Assembly: GCF_000429025.1 (NCBI RefSeq)
Contig: NZ_KE386838.1
Location: 113,137-177,136 of the forward strand
Origin: Actinospineispora spinosispora DSM 44797
GTDB lineage: Bacteria > Actinomycetota > Actinomycetes > Mycobacteriales > Pseudonocardiaceae
Length of the DNA: 64,000 nucleotides
Reading direction: 5' to 3'
The translations under genes and the position numbers were made by a program. The notes under the pieces are model-generated. The model saw only the letters and a program-made list of their open reading frames with translations. It did not search any database and was not told the DNA's origin. This document shows, piece by piece, positions 48,409 to 56,320 of the stretch. Every line of letters starts with the position of its first letter. Position 1 is the stretch's first letter.

Positions 48409-49146
48409 ATGGAGCGCACCGAAAGATTTGCCGGCCGGCGGGTCGCCGTCACCGGCGCGGCGGGCGGCATCGGGCTGGCGATCTGCACCAGCCTCGCCGA
48501 CCAGGGCGCCCAGGTGTACGGCCTCGACCTGCGCAGACTCGACGTGCTGCCCGACCAGGTGCGCGGTGTCGCGCTCGACCTGACCGACGAGAGCTCGGTC
48601 GTCGCCGCGGTGCGCGAGCTGTACTCGACGGGTGACGGCCCGGTCGACCTGGTGACCTGCGCCGGGATCGTCGAGGACAACGTGGCGGCCGAGGACATGT
48701 CGATCGCCCAGTTCGACGCCGTGCTCGGGGTGAACCTGCGCGGAGTGTTCCTGACCTGCCGGGAGTTCGGCCGTGAGCTGCTCGCCAGGGGCGGCGGCGC
48801 GATCGTCAACGTCGCCTCGATGTCCGGCAACGCGGTGGTCAACCATCCGCAGCGCCAAGCCGCCTACAACACGTCCAAGGCCGGTGTCAGCGCGCTGACC
48901 AGGTCACTCGCCGTCGAGTGGGGACCGCGCGGGGTGCGGGTGAACGCGGTGTCGCCCGGCTACGTCGACACGCCGCTCAACGGTCTCAAGCAACACATGC
49001 ACGCCGGTTGGCTGGCCGATACCGTGCTGGGCAGGTTCGCCACGCCTCTCGAGATCTCCCGTGCGGTGGAGTACCTGCTCAGCGAGGACGCCGCCTTCTG
49101 CTGTGGCACGGAGCTGCTCATCGACGGCGGCTTCTCCCTGCGTTGA
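48409..49146 (+). CDS. Short-chain dehydrogenase (SDR), polyol/sugar type
   Basis: A 245-residue classical SDR. TGAAGGIG (cofactor loop near residue 15), CAGI (NNAG equivalent), the catalytic Ser of NVASMSG and YNTSK (Tyr and Lys) are in order, and the C-terminal GTELLIDGGFSLR is typical. GGGAG supports ATG 48409. It probably oxidises or reduces the pathway's sugar, polyol or ketose. It starts the divergent operon (SDR, kinase, phosphotriesterase-like) under the operator at 48363. Confidence 0.93.
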   Translation: MERTERFAGRRVAVTGAAGGIGLAICTSLADQGAQVYGLDLRRLDVLPDQVRGVALDLTDESSVVAAVRELYSTGDGPVDLVTCAGIVEDNVAAEDMSIAQFDAVLGVNLRGVFLTCREFGRELLARGGGAIVNVASMSGNAVVNHPQRQAAYNTSKAGVSALTRSLAVEWGPRGVRVNAVSPGYVDTPLNGLKQHMHAGWLADTVLGRFATPLEISRAVEYLLSEDAAFCCGTELLIDGGFSLR

Positions 49147-49169
49147 TCGCACTTTAGGAGGGTGGCTTC

Positions 49170-50651
49170 GTGATCATCTCGCACGATCTCGGCACAACCG
49201 GCGACAAGGCGACCCTGGTGGACGCCGACGGCGCGGTGGTGGCCACCGCGACAGAGAGCTACGGCGTCGACTTCGGCTCCGGCGGGAAGGCCGAACAGGA
49301 CGCCCTCGCCTGGTGGCGAGCGGTGTGTGTGGCGACCCGCAGGCTCCTGGAGACGGTCGACGCCCGGCAGATCGCGGGCGTCTCGTTCTCCGGGCAGATG
49401 ATGGGCGCGGTGCTGATGGACGGGTCCGGCGCCCCGGTGCGACCGGCGATCATCTGGGCGGACACCCGGTCCACCGCGCAGTCCGATGCGCTGGTCGAGC
49501 GGGTCGGGATGGAGCGTGGCTACCGGATCACCGGCCACCGCATCAACCCGACCTACTCGCTGTCGAAGGTCATGTGGGTGCGCGACACCGAGCCGGAGGT
49601 CTTCTCCCGGGTGCGGCACCTGCTGCTGGCGAAGGACTTCATCGTCCACCGGTTGACCGGCCGGCTGGTCACCGATCCGTCGGATGCCAGCAGCACCAAC
49701 GCGTTCGACCAGTCGACCGGGGCCTGGTCGGAGGAGCTGATCGACGCCGCGGGCCTCGATCGGTCACTGTTTCCCGAGGTGGCGGCGTCGACGACGGTCG
49801 TCGGCACGGTGACCCCGGAAGCCGCGTCGCTCACCGGGCTGCTCGCCGGGACCCCGGTCGTGCTGGGCGGTGGTGACGGTCCGATGGGTGCTCTGGGCGC
49901 CGGCATCGTGACCGAGGCGGACGGCGCGTACTGCTACCTCGGCTCGTCGTCCTGGGTGTCGCTGGCCGCCGACCGGCCGCTGCACGACCCGGACATGCGC
50001 ACGATGACGTTCAACCACGTCGTGCCGGGCGGATTCGTCCCGACCGCGACGATGCAGGCGGGCGGCGCGTCCCTGCAGTGGATCATGGAGACGCTCGCGC
50101 CGGACGAGCCGACCGCGTACGTGCGGCTGCTCGATGCGGCCGCCGAAGTCCCGGCCAGCGCCGACGGCCTGTACTTCCTGCCGCACCTGCTCGGCGAACG
50201 GTCGCCGTACTGGAACCCCCGGGCGCGCGCGGTGTTCGCCGGCCTTGCCCGCCATCACGGGCCGGCGCACCTGAGCCGCGCGGTGCTGGAGGGGGTCGGC
50301 TTCAACCTGTACACCGGGCTGCTGGCGTTCGAGGAGAACGGCGCGAGCATCTCCTCGATCGACGCGATCGGCGGCGCCGCGAACTCGGCGGCCGCGCTGC
50401 GCATCTTCGCCGACCAGTGGGGCAAGACGGTCCGGCCGCGCAGCCTGGTGGACGAGGCGACCGCGCTCGGTGCCGCCGTGGTCGGCGGGGTCGGGGTCGG
50501 TCTCTACGACGGGTTCGACATCGCGAAGCGCCTGTCGTCCCGGACCGGTGAACACCTGCCGAACGAGGTCGCACACCGTCGCTACCTGCATGAGTACCAG
50601 GTGTTCCTGGATGCCTACCGACGGCTCGAACCGTGGTTCGACACGCTGTGA
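49170..50651 (+). CDS. FGGY-family carbohydrate kinase (xylulokinase-like)
   Basis: A 493-residue sugar kinase. The first ATP-binding motif (HDLGTTGDKATLVD), the substrate Asp (GGGDGPMGALGAG) and the adenosine motif IGGAANSAAALRIFADQWG of the FGGY fold are clear, and MQAGGASLQW precedes the latter. It phosphorylates a ketose or polyol; xylulose is only the nearest named activity. AGGAGG precedes GTG 49170. The next gene starts within its stop codon (GTGA). Confidence 0.93.
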   Translation: MIISHDLGTTGDKATLVDADGAVVATATESYGVDFGSGGKAEQDALAWWRAVCVATRRLLETVDARQIAGVSFSGQMMGAVLMDGSGAPVRPAIIWADTRSTAQSDALVERVGMERGYRITGHRINPTYSLSKVMWVRDTEPEVFSRVRHLLLAKDFIVHRLTGRLVTDPSDASSTNAFDQSTGAWSEELIDAAGLDRSLFPEVAASTTVVGTVTPEAASLTGLLAGTPVVLGGGDGPMGALGAGIVTEADGAYCYLGSSSWVSLAADRPLHDPDMRTMTFNHVVPGGFVPTATMQAGGASLQWIMETLAPDEPTAYVRLLDAAAEVPASADGLYFLPHLLGERSPYWNPRARAVFAGLARHHGPAHLSRAVLEGVGFNLYTGLLAFEENGASISSIDAIGGAANSAAALRIFADQWGKTVRPRSLVDEATALGAAVVGGVGVGLYDGFDIAKRLSSRTGEHLPNEVAHRRYLHEYQVFLDAYRRLEPWFDTL

Positions 50652-51598
50652 TCCGCACGGTTCTCGGTGACGTGCCGGCGTCGGCGCTGGGTCGCTGCGA
50701 CTATCACGAGCACCTGTTCCAGGTCTCGCCCTTGCTGGTCGGGGACGAGCTGGACGACGAGACGGCCAGCGGCGCCGAGGCCGCGACGCTGTGCGCCGCG
50801 GGTATCGCGTCGATGGTCGAGGCGACGCCGACCGGGCTGGGCCGCCGCCCGGACGCGGTGGCCCGGATCAGCGCGGCGACCGGGCTGGCCGTCGTGCACG
50901 CGACCGGGGCACATCGCCGCGAGCACTATCCGTCCGGGCACTGGCTGGTGGCGTTGTCCTCCGACGAGCTGGCCGACCGGTTCACCGCCGACCTGACCGA
51001 CGGCCTGCCCGTGGTCGATACGGCTTCGAGGGGCGCCGTGGCTCGTGCGCCGGACGGGTCGCCGGTGCGCGCGGGTCTGGTCAAGGCCGGTGTCGGGTAC
51101 TGGCGGATCGACGAGTTCGAACGGCGGGTGCTCGCGGCGGTCGCGGTCGCGGCCTTGCGGGTCGGCGCGCCGGTGATGGTGCACCTGGAGCACGGCTCGG
51201 CGGCCTGGGAGGTGCTGGCGGCGCTGGAGTCGTCGGGTCTGCCCGCCGACCGGGTCGTGCTGGCGCACGCGGACCGTAACCTCGACCCCGGCCTGCACGC
51301 GGAGCTGACCCGCGCCGGCGTGTACCTCGGCTATGACGGCATGGCCCGGCACCGGGAAGCACCCGACTCGGCGGTGCTGGACTGTCTCGCGCGTACCGTC
51401 GCTCTCGGTGATCCGTCCCGGCTCCTGCTCGGCGGCGACGTCGCCCGCCGCACCCGCTACCGGGCCTACGGCGGCATGCCCGGCCTGGACTACCTGCCGA
51501 CGCGCTTCCTGCCCAGGGTCGCCCGCGAGCTGGGCGAGAAGACCCTGACCCAACTACTGGTGACCAACCCGGCCACACTCCTCACCCTGCGCCCCTGA
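50648..51598 (+). CDS. Phosphotriesterase-family (lactonase-like) metal hydrolase
   Basis: A 316-residue amidohydrolase-superfamily TIM barrel. Binuclear metal ligands are visible: HEH (His20, His22), Lys in LVKAGVGYW (carboxylated bridging lysine), His in MVHLEHG, His in VVLAHADRN and Asp in LLLGGDVARR. This group includes sugar-lactonases and phosphotriesterase-homology proteins. In this operon opening a sugar-acid lactone or its phosphate is the likely role. Start and kinase stop overlap (GTGA), so the two are coupled. Confidence 0.9.
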   Translation: MIRTVLGDVPASALGRCDYHEHLFQVSPLLVGDELDDETASGAEAATLCAAGIASMVEATPTGLGRRPDAVARISAATGLAVVHATGAHRREHYPSGHWLVALSSDELADRFTADLTDGLPVVDTASRGAVARAPDGSPVRAGLVKAGVGYWRIDEFERRVLAAVAVAALRVGAPVMVHLEHGSAAWEVLAALESSGLPADRVVLAHADRNLDPGLHAELTRAGVYLGYDGMARHREAPDSAVLDCLARTVALGDPSRLLLGGDVARRTRYRAYGGMPGLDYLPTRFLPRVARELGEKTLTQLLVTNPATLLTLRP

Positions 51599-51940
51599 CC
51601 CCCGACTCGCCCTACCAAATCCAGCAACTCGCGCCACGGAATCCAGCGACTCGCGCTGACGGAACTCCCGACTCACCCTGATGAAATCCCCGACTCGCGG
51701 ACCGCACGGGCCCCAGGCGCGCGAGCACTGCCGTGTGAGCGAACCTGCCGGTCTCCATGCACCGCGAGTCGCTAGGTTCCGCGGCGCGAGTCGGGAGATT
51801 GTGCCGCGCGAGTCGGGGAATTTGTCAGGGTGAGTCGGGGAATCGGTCGGGCTCGCCCGCGACTCACCCGGCGAGATCCGGCGACTCGCGCGGCAGAATG
51901 TAGCGACTCGCGCCACGGAATCTAGCGACTCGCGGGTGGT
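51599..51940. repeat. CGACTCGC array at a convergent junction (array 3)
   Basis: Eleven or more CGACTCGCG-like units occur in about 340 bases: a forward set up to 51697, a reverse set (CGCGAGTCG) from about 51765 to 51840, then forward units again up to the stop of the GntR gene. Spacers of 15-20 bases contain recurrent GGAATC/GATTCC-like words. Forward and reverse halves could fold against each other. It fills the whole gap between genes ending at 51598 and 51922. Confidence 0.8.
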
Positions 51941-52674
51941 GTGCGGAGCAGGTCTACCTCGAAGCGGCTTCGGTCACCTCTGTGGTGGGCGACGAACGTT
52001 TCCAGGGGGCGGCCGGACGCGTCGTAGCTGAGGCTGCGCAGGGTCAGGACCGCGGCGCCCACAGGGATCCCCAACGCCTCGGCCAGCAGCTGACCGGCGG
52101 ACGTCGCCTCCACCGAGCGGCGGCCGCGCACCGGTTCCACACCGTGGTCGCGGGCCAGCACGGCGTACAGGGACTGCTCCGTCAGGTCCTCGTGTTCCAG
52201 CCCCGCGACCAGCTCGTGCGGCAGGTGCGTCACGGTCAGCACCCAGGGCTCCGCTCCGACGAACCGCAGCCGCTCCACCCGCACGACCGGGGTCTGCATC
52301 CGCAGCCCCAGGTCTGCCGAGACCTGCGCGTCCGACGGCACGACCCGCTGGTCACGCACCTCGCTGCGCAGGTGTCCGCCGTGCGCGGCGACGTCCTCGA
52401 ACAGCCCGGTCAGCGACTGCACCAGCCCCGCCGACGTCTTGGGCGCCGCGACGAACGTGCCCTTGCCCTTCACCCGGACGACGACACCTTCGTACTCCAG
52501 CTCGGTGAGCGCCTGGCGGACGACCGTGCGGGACACGTCGTAGGCGGCGCACAGCGCGTGGTCGCCGGGCAGCACGTCACCCGGCGCGAGCCGGCGTGTG
52601 GCGATGTCGGTGATCAACGCCTGCTTCAGCTGGTGGTACAGCGGGAGCGGCGACGACCGGTCGATCCAGTTCAC
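51922..52674 (-). CDS. GntR/HutC family transcriptional regulator (UTRA domain)
   Basis: A 250-residue regulator. The N-terminal GntR winged helix (PLYHQLKQALITDIATRRLAPGDVLPGDHALCAAYDVSRTVVRQAL, residues 10-54 in outline) is followed by the UTRA effector domain with VRVERLRFVGAEPWVLTVTHLP and a C-terminal FEVDLLRTP. GTG 52674 overlaps the zinc ADH stop (GTGA). It probably regulates this ADH pair, via the dyad at 53704, in response to a small sugar-like ligand (inference). Confidence 0.93.
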   Translation of the reverse strand: MNWIDRSSPLPLYHQLKQALITDIATRRLAPGDVLPGDHALCAAYDVSRTVVRQALTELEYEGVVVRVKGKGTFVAAPKTSAGLVQSLTGLFEDVAAHGGHLRSEVRDQRVVPSDAQVSADLGLRMQTPVVRVERLRFVGAEPWVLTVTHLPHELVAGLEHEDLTEQSLYAVLARDHGVEPVRGRRSVEATSAGQLLAEALGIPVGAAVLTLRSLSYDASGRPLETFVAHHRGDRSRFEVDLLRTPPASR

Positions 52675-53687
52675 GGCGCGATGACCGCCTTGACGCAGCC
52701 ACTGTCGGCCAGCGCGTCGAGCGCCGAGGAGTAGTCGTCGAGGCCGAAGCGGTGGGTGATGATGCCCTCGGTGCGGACCCGGCCGGCGCGCAGCGCCGCG
52801 ATCGCCCGGTCGAAGCTGTACGCCTGGGAGAACGAGCCCTTGATCACGAGCTCCCTGCGGAAGATCTCGTAGGGCGACACGGTCATCCGCGCGGACTCCT
52901 CGGCCATGCCGTACACGAACACGGTCCCGCCGTCGCGGGTCAGCGGAACGCACTGGTCGAGGACTCCGACCGAGCCGGTCGCGTCGACCACCACGTCGAA
53001 TCCCTCCGGCGCCAGTTCACGGAGCCGGGCATTCGCCGCCGTCGGGTCGGCGCGGTCGATGCGGACGGTCTCGTCGGCGCCGTGTGTCGCCGCGAGCCGC
53101 AGCTTGAACTCGGTCGGCGCGGCGACCGTGACCCGGCTGGCGCCGACGTACCGCAGCAGCTGGGCCAGCAGCAACCCGGTCGGTCCTGCGCCGAACACCA
53201 GCACGTCCGAGCCGGGTGGCAGGTCGAGGACGTCGAGCCCGTGCACGACGCAGGCGATCGGTTCGGCGAGCACCGCGACCTCGGGTTCCAGGTCGTCCAC
53301 CGGGTGACACTTGCCGGCGGGGGCGACGACGAACTGCGCGAACCCGCCGGGTGCGTTGATCCCCTGCGCAACGAGCGACCGGCAGAACGCGGGCCGGGCC
53401 CTGCGGCAGCTGGTGCACACGCCGCAGGACTGCATGTTGTCCAGCACCACCCGCCGCCCCGGCGCGAGCTCGGTGACACCCGCACCCACCTCGTCGACGA
53501 CACCGACGATCTCGTGGCCGGGGATCAGCGGATAGATCGGGTCGAACTCGCCCTCGTGCAGGTGCCCGTCTGTGCCGCACACCCCGGCCAGCACGACCCT
53601 GAGCCGCACCTGCCCGTCGCCGGCGTGCGGCTCGGCGACTTCGGTGACCGCGAAACTGCGTGGCTCGTCGTACCTGACCGCCTTCAC
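52671..53687 (-). CDS. Zinc-dependent alcohol/sugar dehydrogenase (MDR family)
   Basis: A 338-residue medium-chain dehydrogenase. Catalytic-zinc Cys (GVCGTDGH) and GHE (IPGHEIVG), four structural-zinc cysteines (SCGVCTSCRRARPAFC) and VLVFGAGPTGLLLAQLL Rossmann motif are present. It is closest in layout to polyol or arabitol dehydrogenases. GGGAGG precedes GTG 53687. Cotranscribed with the GntR gene, next to the sugar locus, so it probably acts on a related polyol. It is distinct from the ADH at 39694. Confidence 0.92.
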   Translation of the reverse strand: MKAVRYDEPRSFAVTEVAEPHAGDGQVRLRVVLAGVCGTDGHLHEGEFDPIYPLIPGHEIVGVVDEVGAGVTELAPGRRVVLDNMQSCGVCTSCRRARPAFCRSLVAQGINAPGGFAQFVVAPAGKCHPVDDLEPEVAVLAEPIACVVHGLDVLDLPPGSDVLVFGAGPTGLLLAQLLRYVGASRVTVAAPTEFKLRLAATHGADETVRIDRADPTAANARLRELAPEGFDVVVDATGSVGVLDQCVPLTRDGGTVFVYGMAEESARMTVSPYEIFRRELVIKGSFSQAYSFDRAIAALRAGRVRTEGIITHRFGLDDYSSALDALADSGCVKAVIAP

Positions 53688-53703
53688 CCGGCTGCCTCCC
53701 TAA

Positions 53704-53717
53704 CCTGTCATGACAGG
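53704..53717. promoter_or_regulatory. Candidate GntR operator upstream of the ADH-GntR operon
   Basis: CCTGTCATGACAGG is a perfect 14-bp dyad 17 bases upstream of the ADH start codon, with another TGTCAGG half-site at 53720. Its position over the expected promoter fits repression by the cotranscribed GntR protein. Confidence 0.55.
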
Positions 53718-53729
53718 ATGTCAGGAGAC

Positions 53730-53801
53730 CACACCGCGCACGTTTCGTCCAGACCGCGCGGTGTGCACAGGGCGCGGTGTGGACGCGGGGTGCGCGGTGT
53801 G
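53730..53801. repeat. CACACCGCGC / GCGCGGTGTG repeat cluster
   Basis: CACACCGCGC at 53730-53739 faces GCGCGGTGTG at 53756-53765, 53772-53781 and 53792-53801. The last copy ends seven bases before the 3' end of the LysR gene. The same pair of 10-mers occurs at 16505-16556. Confidence 0.7.
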
Positions 53802-53807
53802 GGGGTC

Positions 53808-54704
53808 TTACTCGGCCGCGGCGCGCAGGGCCTCGGCCAGGCGGGTCGCGGGCTCCGACAGGGGGCGTGGGAGCGTTGCCAGGACGACCCGTCGACGCTC
53901 CTCCGGGCCACCGCGCACCGTCAGCACCCGCACACCGGACGGCATGACGGGCAGCAGCGAGACGGGGACCGTCGTCACGCCGCACCCGGCGGCGACGAGG
54001 TTCAGCTTGGCCAGCCAGTCGCGTGCCACGTGAGCGACCTCGGGCCTGCCATCGAGGCCGGGCCAGACCCCCATGAGCTGTTCGTCGGCGGACGACCGGC
54101 CCGCGATCCACCGCTGGCCGGCGAGCTGCGTGACGTCGACCCAGTCCCGCTGCGCGAGCGGATGACCGGCGGGCACCGCCAGGCACAGGTTGCGTTCGGC
54201 GAGGGTCTCCAGCCGCAGTGCCGGCGACTCGGTGTCCGGCGCCCGGAACGGTGGACCCGAGGACAGCACCGCCAGGTCGATACTGCCCGCCCGCAACGCT
54301 CTGACCAGCGCGGACGTGCTCGCTTCCCGCGTTGTCACGGTGACGCCGGGATATGCCCGGCGCAGCGCGGTGAGCGCTCTGGGCAGCAGGACCGCGCCCG
54401 CGCTGGGGTAGGTGCCGAGCCGCACCGTGCCGGTCGCGCTGGGCAGCCCGGCCAGCTCTCCGGCGACTGCATCGAGCTCGTCGAGAGCCGCCGAGGCGTG
54501 CCGCAGCACGACGTGCCCGGCCGCGGTCAGCCGGACACCGTCACGGCGTCGTTCCAGCAGAGTCGCCCTGGCCGTCTTCTCCAGCGCAGCGATCTGCCGC
54601 GACACGGCCGACTGGGTGTAGCCGAGGGACTCGGCCGCCGAGGTGAGCGTGCCCCGGTCGACGACCTCGCGCAGTACCCGTAGCCCGACCACCGAGAAGT
54701 CCAT
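53808..54704 (-). CDS. LysR family transcriptional regulator
   Basis: A 298-residue LysR-type regulator with a clear N-terminal helix-turn-helix (LRVLREVVDRGTLTSAAESLGYTQSAVSRQIAALE) and effector domain. The effector half keeps LYPGV-like and GCGVTTVPVSLLP segments. It is divergent from the SDR at 54776, 71 bases away; LysR proteins usually control the divergent neighbour, so the SDR is its likely target. The start is at ATG 54704. Confidence 0.93.
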   Translation of the reverse strand: MDFSVVGLRVLREVVDRGTLTSAAESLGYTQSAVSRQIAALEKTARATLLERRRDGVRLTAAGHVVLRHASAALDELDAVAGELAGLPSATGTVRLGTYPSAGAVLLPRALTALRRAYPGVTVTTREASTSALVRALRAGSIDLAVLSSGPPFRAPDTESPALRLETLAERNLCLAVPAGHPLAQRDWVDVTQLAGQRWIAGRSSADEQLMGVWPGLDGRPEVAHVARDWLAKLNLVAAGCGVTTVPVSLLPVMPSGVRVLTVRGGPEERRRVVLATLPRPLSEPATRLAEALRAAAE

Positions 54705-54738
54705 GACTATTACGCATACCAGGTGTTCCGAACTCTCG

Positions 54739-54768
54739 TTGCCCGCATACCTGACGCGTTCCTACTCT
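54739..54768 (+). promoter_or_regulatory. Putative leaderless promoter of the SDR at 54776
   Basis: TTGCCC (54739) and TACTCT (54763-54768) are 18 bases apart; the -10 is followed seven bases later by ATG 54776 with no ribosome site. GCATACC occurs twice in the gap, near 54717 and 54745, and may be LysR-related. Confidence 0.45.
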
Positions 54769-54775
54769 CGGTGAC

Positions 54776-55660
54776 ATGACAGCTCCACGCATCGCCGTCG
54801 TCACCGGCGCCAACCAGGGAATCGGCTTCGCGCTGGTCCAGGGCCTGGCTGCCCGGCTGGCGCCCGACGACCTGGTTCTACTCACCGGCCGCAACCCGGA
54901 CCGGGTCGCCGAGGCGGCCGCCCGAGTCTCCGCCGACCCCGCAACCACGAGTCACGTGCAGGGCCGGGTGCTCGACGTGAGCGACCCGCGCGCGATCGCC
55001 GCCATGGCCGCCGAGCTCACCGAGCGCCACGGCCGCGTCGACATCGTCGTGTCCAACGCGATCACCCGGCTCACCCCGGACCGGCCACAGACCGAACAGG
55101 CTGACGAGTTCATCGACGTCGCCAACGGCGCGACGCACGCGGTGCTCCGCTCGTTCGCGCCGGTGCTGCGCCCCGGTGGTCGCCTGATCGTCGTGGCCAG
55201 CTCACTCGGCACCCTCGGCCGGCTCGATCCCCGGCTGCACCCGCTGTTCGAGGACGCGTCGCTCGACGACGTCGAGGCGATCGTCGAGTCGTGGCGGGCC
55301 GCCGTGCACGCGGGCACCGAGCGGGAGCTGGGCTGGCCGGGCTGGATCAACGTGCCGTCCAAGGTCGCGCAGGTCGCGGCGGTCCGGGCGGTCGCGGCGC
55401 AGCGCCGGGAGACCGATCTGCACGACGGGACACTCGTCGCGGCGGTCTGCCCCGGCCTGGTCGACACCCCGACGTCGCGGCCCTGGTTCGACGACTTCAG
55501 CCAGGCCCGGACCCCCGAGCAGGCGGTCCTCCCGCTGCTCGACCTGATCCTGGCCGACACGGTGGACCCGGCGACCTACGGCGAACTGGTCCGCTTCGGC
55601 GAGGTCCTGCCCTGGTCGGCTCAGTCCCCGTCTGTTCCGCGCACCATCGTTCCCCGCTGA
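54776..55660 (+). CDS. Short-chain dehydrogenase-like protein lacking the catalytic Tyr
   Basis: A 294-residue SDR-fold protein. The cofactor loop TGANQGIG (10-17) and catalytic-type Ser (VVASSLG) are present, but the YxxxK motif reads NVPSK with Asn192 in place of Tyr and Lys196 kept. The NNAG motif is also altered to SNAI. It may be inactive as a dehydrogenase or use a different residue. A leaderless start is likely. Its last 40 bases overlap the end of the convergent rhomboid gene. Confidence 0.88.
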   Translation: MTAPRIAVVTGANQGIGFALVQGLAARLAPDDLVLLTGRNPDRVAEAAARVSADPATTSHVQGRVLDVSDPRAIAAMAAELTERHGRVDIVVSNAITRLTPDRPQTEQADEFIDVANGATHAVLRSFAPVLRPGGRLIVVASSLGTLGRLDPRLHPLFEDASLDDVEAIVESWRAAVHAGTERELGWPGWINVPSKVAQVAAVRAVAAQRRETDLHDGTLVAAVCPGLVDTPTSRPWFDDFSQARTPEQAVLPLLDLILADTVDPATYGELVRFGEVLPWSAQSPSVPRTIVPR

Positions 55661-56259
55661 GCGACCCAAGCGCGCGGAACAGGCCCCACGAACAGGCCGA
55701 GCGCCATGCCGAGCAGCGCGGGCATGCCGTGATTGTCGTGCAGCACGGTGTCCACGACGGCGAGCACCGGCAGCGCGGCGGCCATGCCGAGCACGGGTAG
55801 CGGCAGGCGGACGTCGTAGCGGCGACGCGCGAGCAGTGCGCCGGTGGCCAGCACGCCGAGGAGCCCGACCGTGGCCATCGAGTTGCCCGCGCCGACCGGC
55901 TGCAGCCACAGGTAACTCAGGAGGTGGCCGAACAGGCCGCAACCGGAGTAGACGGCGAGCCAGCGCCCCGGCCCGAGCACCACCTCGGCGACGACCCCGA
56001 TCATCGCGAGCGCCGTCAGGTTGCACACCGTGCCGATCAGCCAGCCGTCCTGGAAGAACAGCGGCGTGACCAGGCGCCACCACTCACCCGCGAGCAGCGC
56101 GCGCGGGTCCCGGCGGAACAGGTCGTACAGCGGCGGGTGGATGAGCTGCGCGATGCCGGTCGTCGCGGTGATCAGCCACACCACCGGCGTGGCCACCGGC
56201 AGCCGGGGCCGCCGTCCGGTCACGTCCATCAGCCGTTGCCCGAGGTTCTCGTCCGACAC
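55621..56259 (-). CDS. Rhomboid-family membrane protein, possible intramembrane protease
   Basis: A 212-residue protein with about six transmembrane helices. EWWRLVTPLFFQDGW is the conserved rhomboid loop-1 motif, GNSM (Ser127) aligns with the catalytic GxSG, and His174/His177 in DTVLHDNHGMP precede the last helices. The residue after the serine is Met rather than Gly, so activity is uncertain. GTG 56259 is chosen because the upstream frame lies inside a palindrome. The 3' end overlaps the SDR gene by 40 bases. Confidence 0.8.
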   Translation of the reverse strand: MSDENLGQRLMDVTGRRPRLPVATPVVWLITATTGIAQLIHPPLYDLFRRDPRALLAGEWWRLVTPLFFQDGWLIGTVCNLTALAMIGVVAEVVLGPGRWLAVYSGCGLFGHLLSYLWLQPVGAGNSMATVGLLGVLATGALLARRRYDVRLPLPVLGMAAALPVLAVVDTVLHDNHGMPALLGMALGLFVGPVPRAWVAQRGTMVRGTDGD

Positions 56260-56274
56260 CAGAGCACGGTACGG

Positions 56275-56320
56275 CTCGTGAGTGTTGAGTATGGCTATAG
56301 CCACACTCAACACTCACGAG
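56275..56320. repeat. CGTGAGTG-type palindrome (copy 8)
   Basis: Nearly identical to copy 6 (one base differs, A for G in the left arm). The right arm supplies TCG TGA, last codon and stop of the LysR gene ending at 56314. The rhomboid gene starts 16 bases to the left. Confidence 0.9.

Noticed and set aside
51599..51940. Possible CRISPR array from regularly spaced CGACTCGCG
   Set aside because: Units change orientation, are only about 9 bp and spacers resemble each other.
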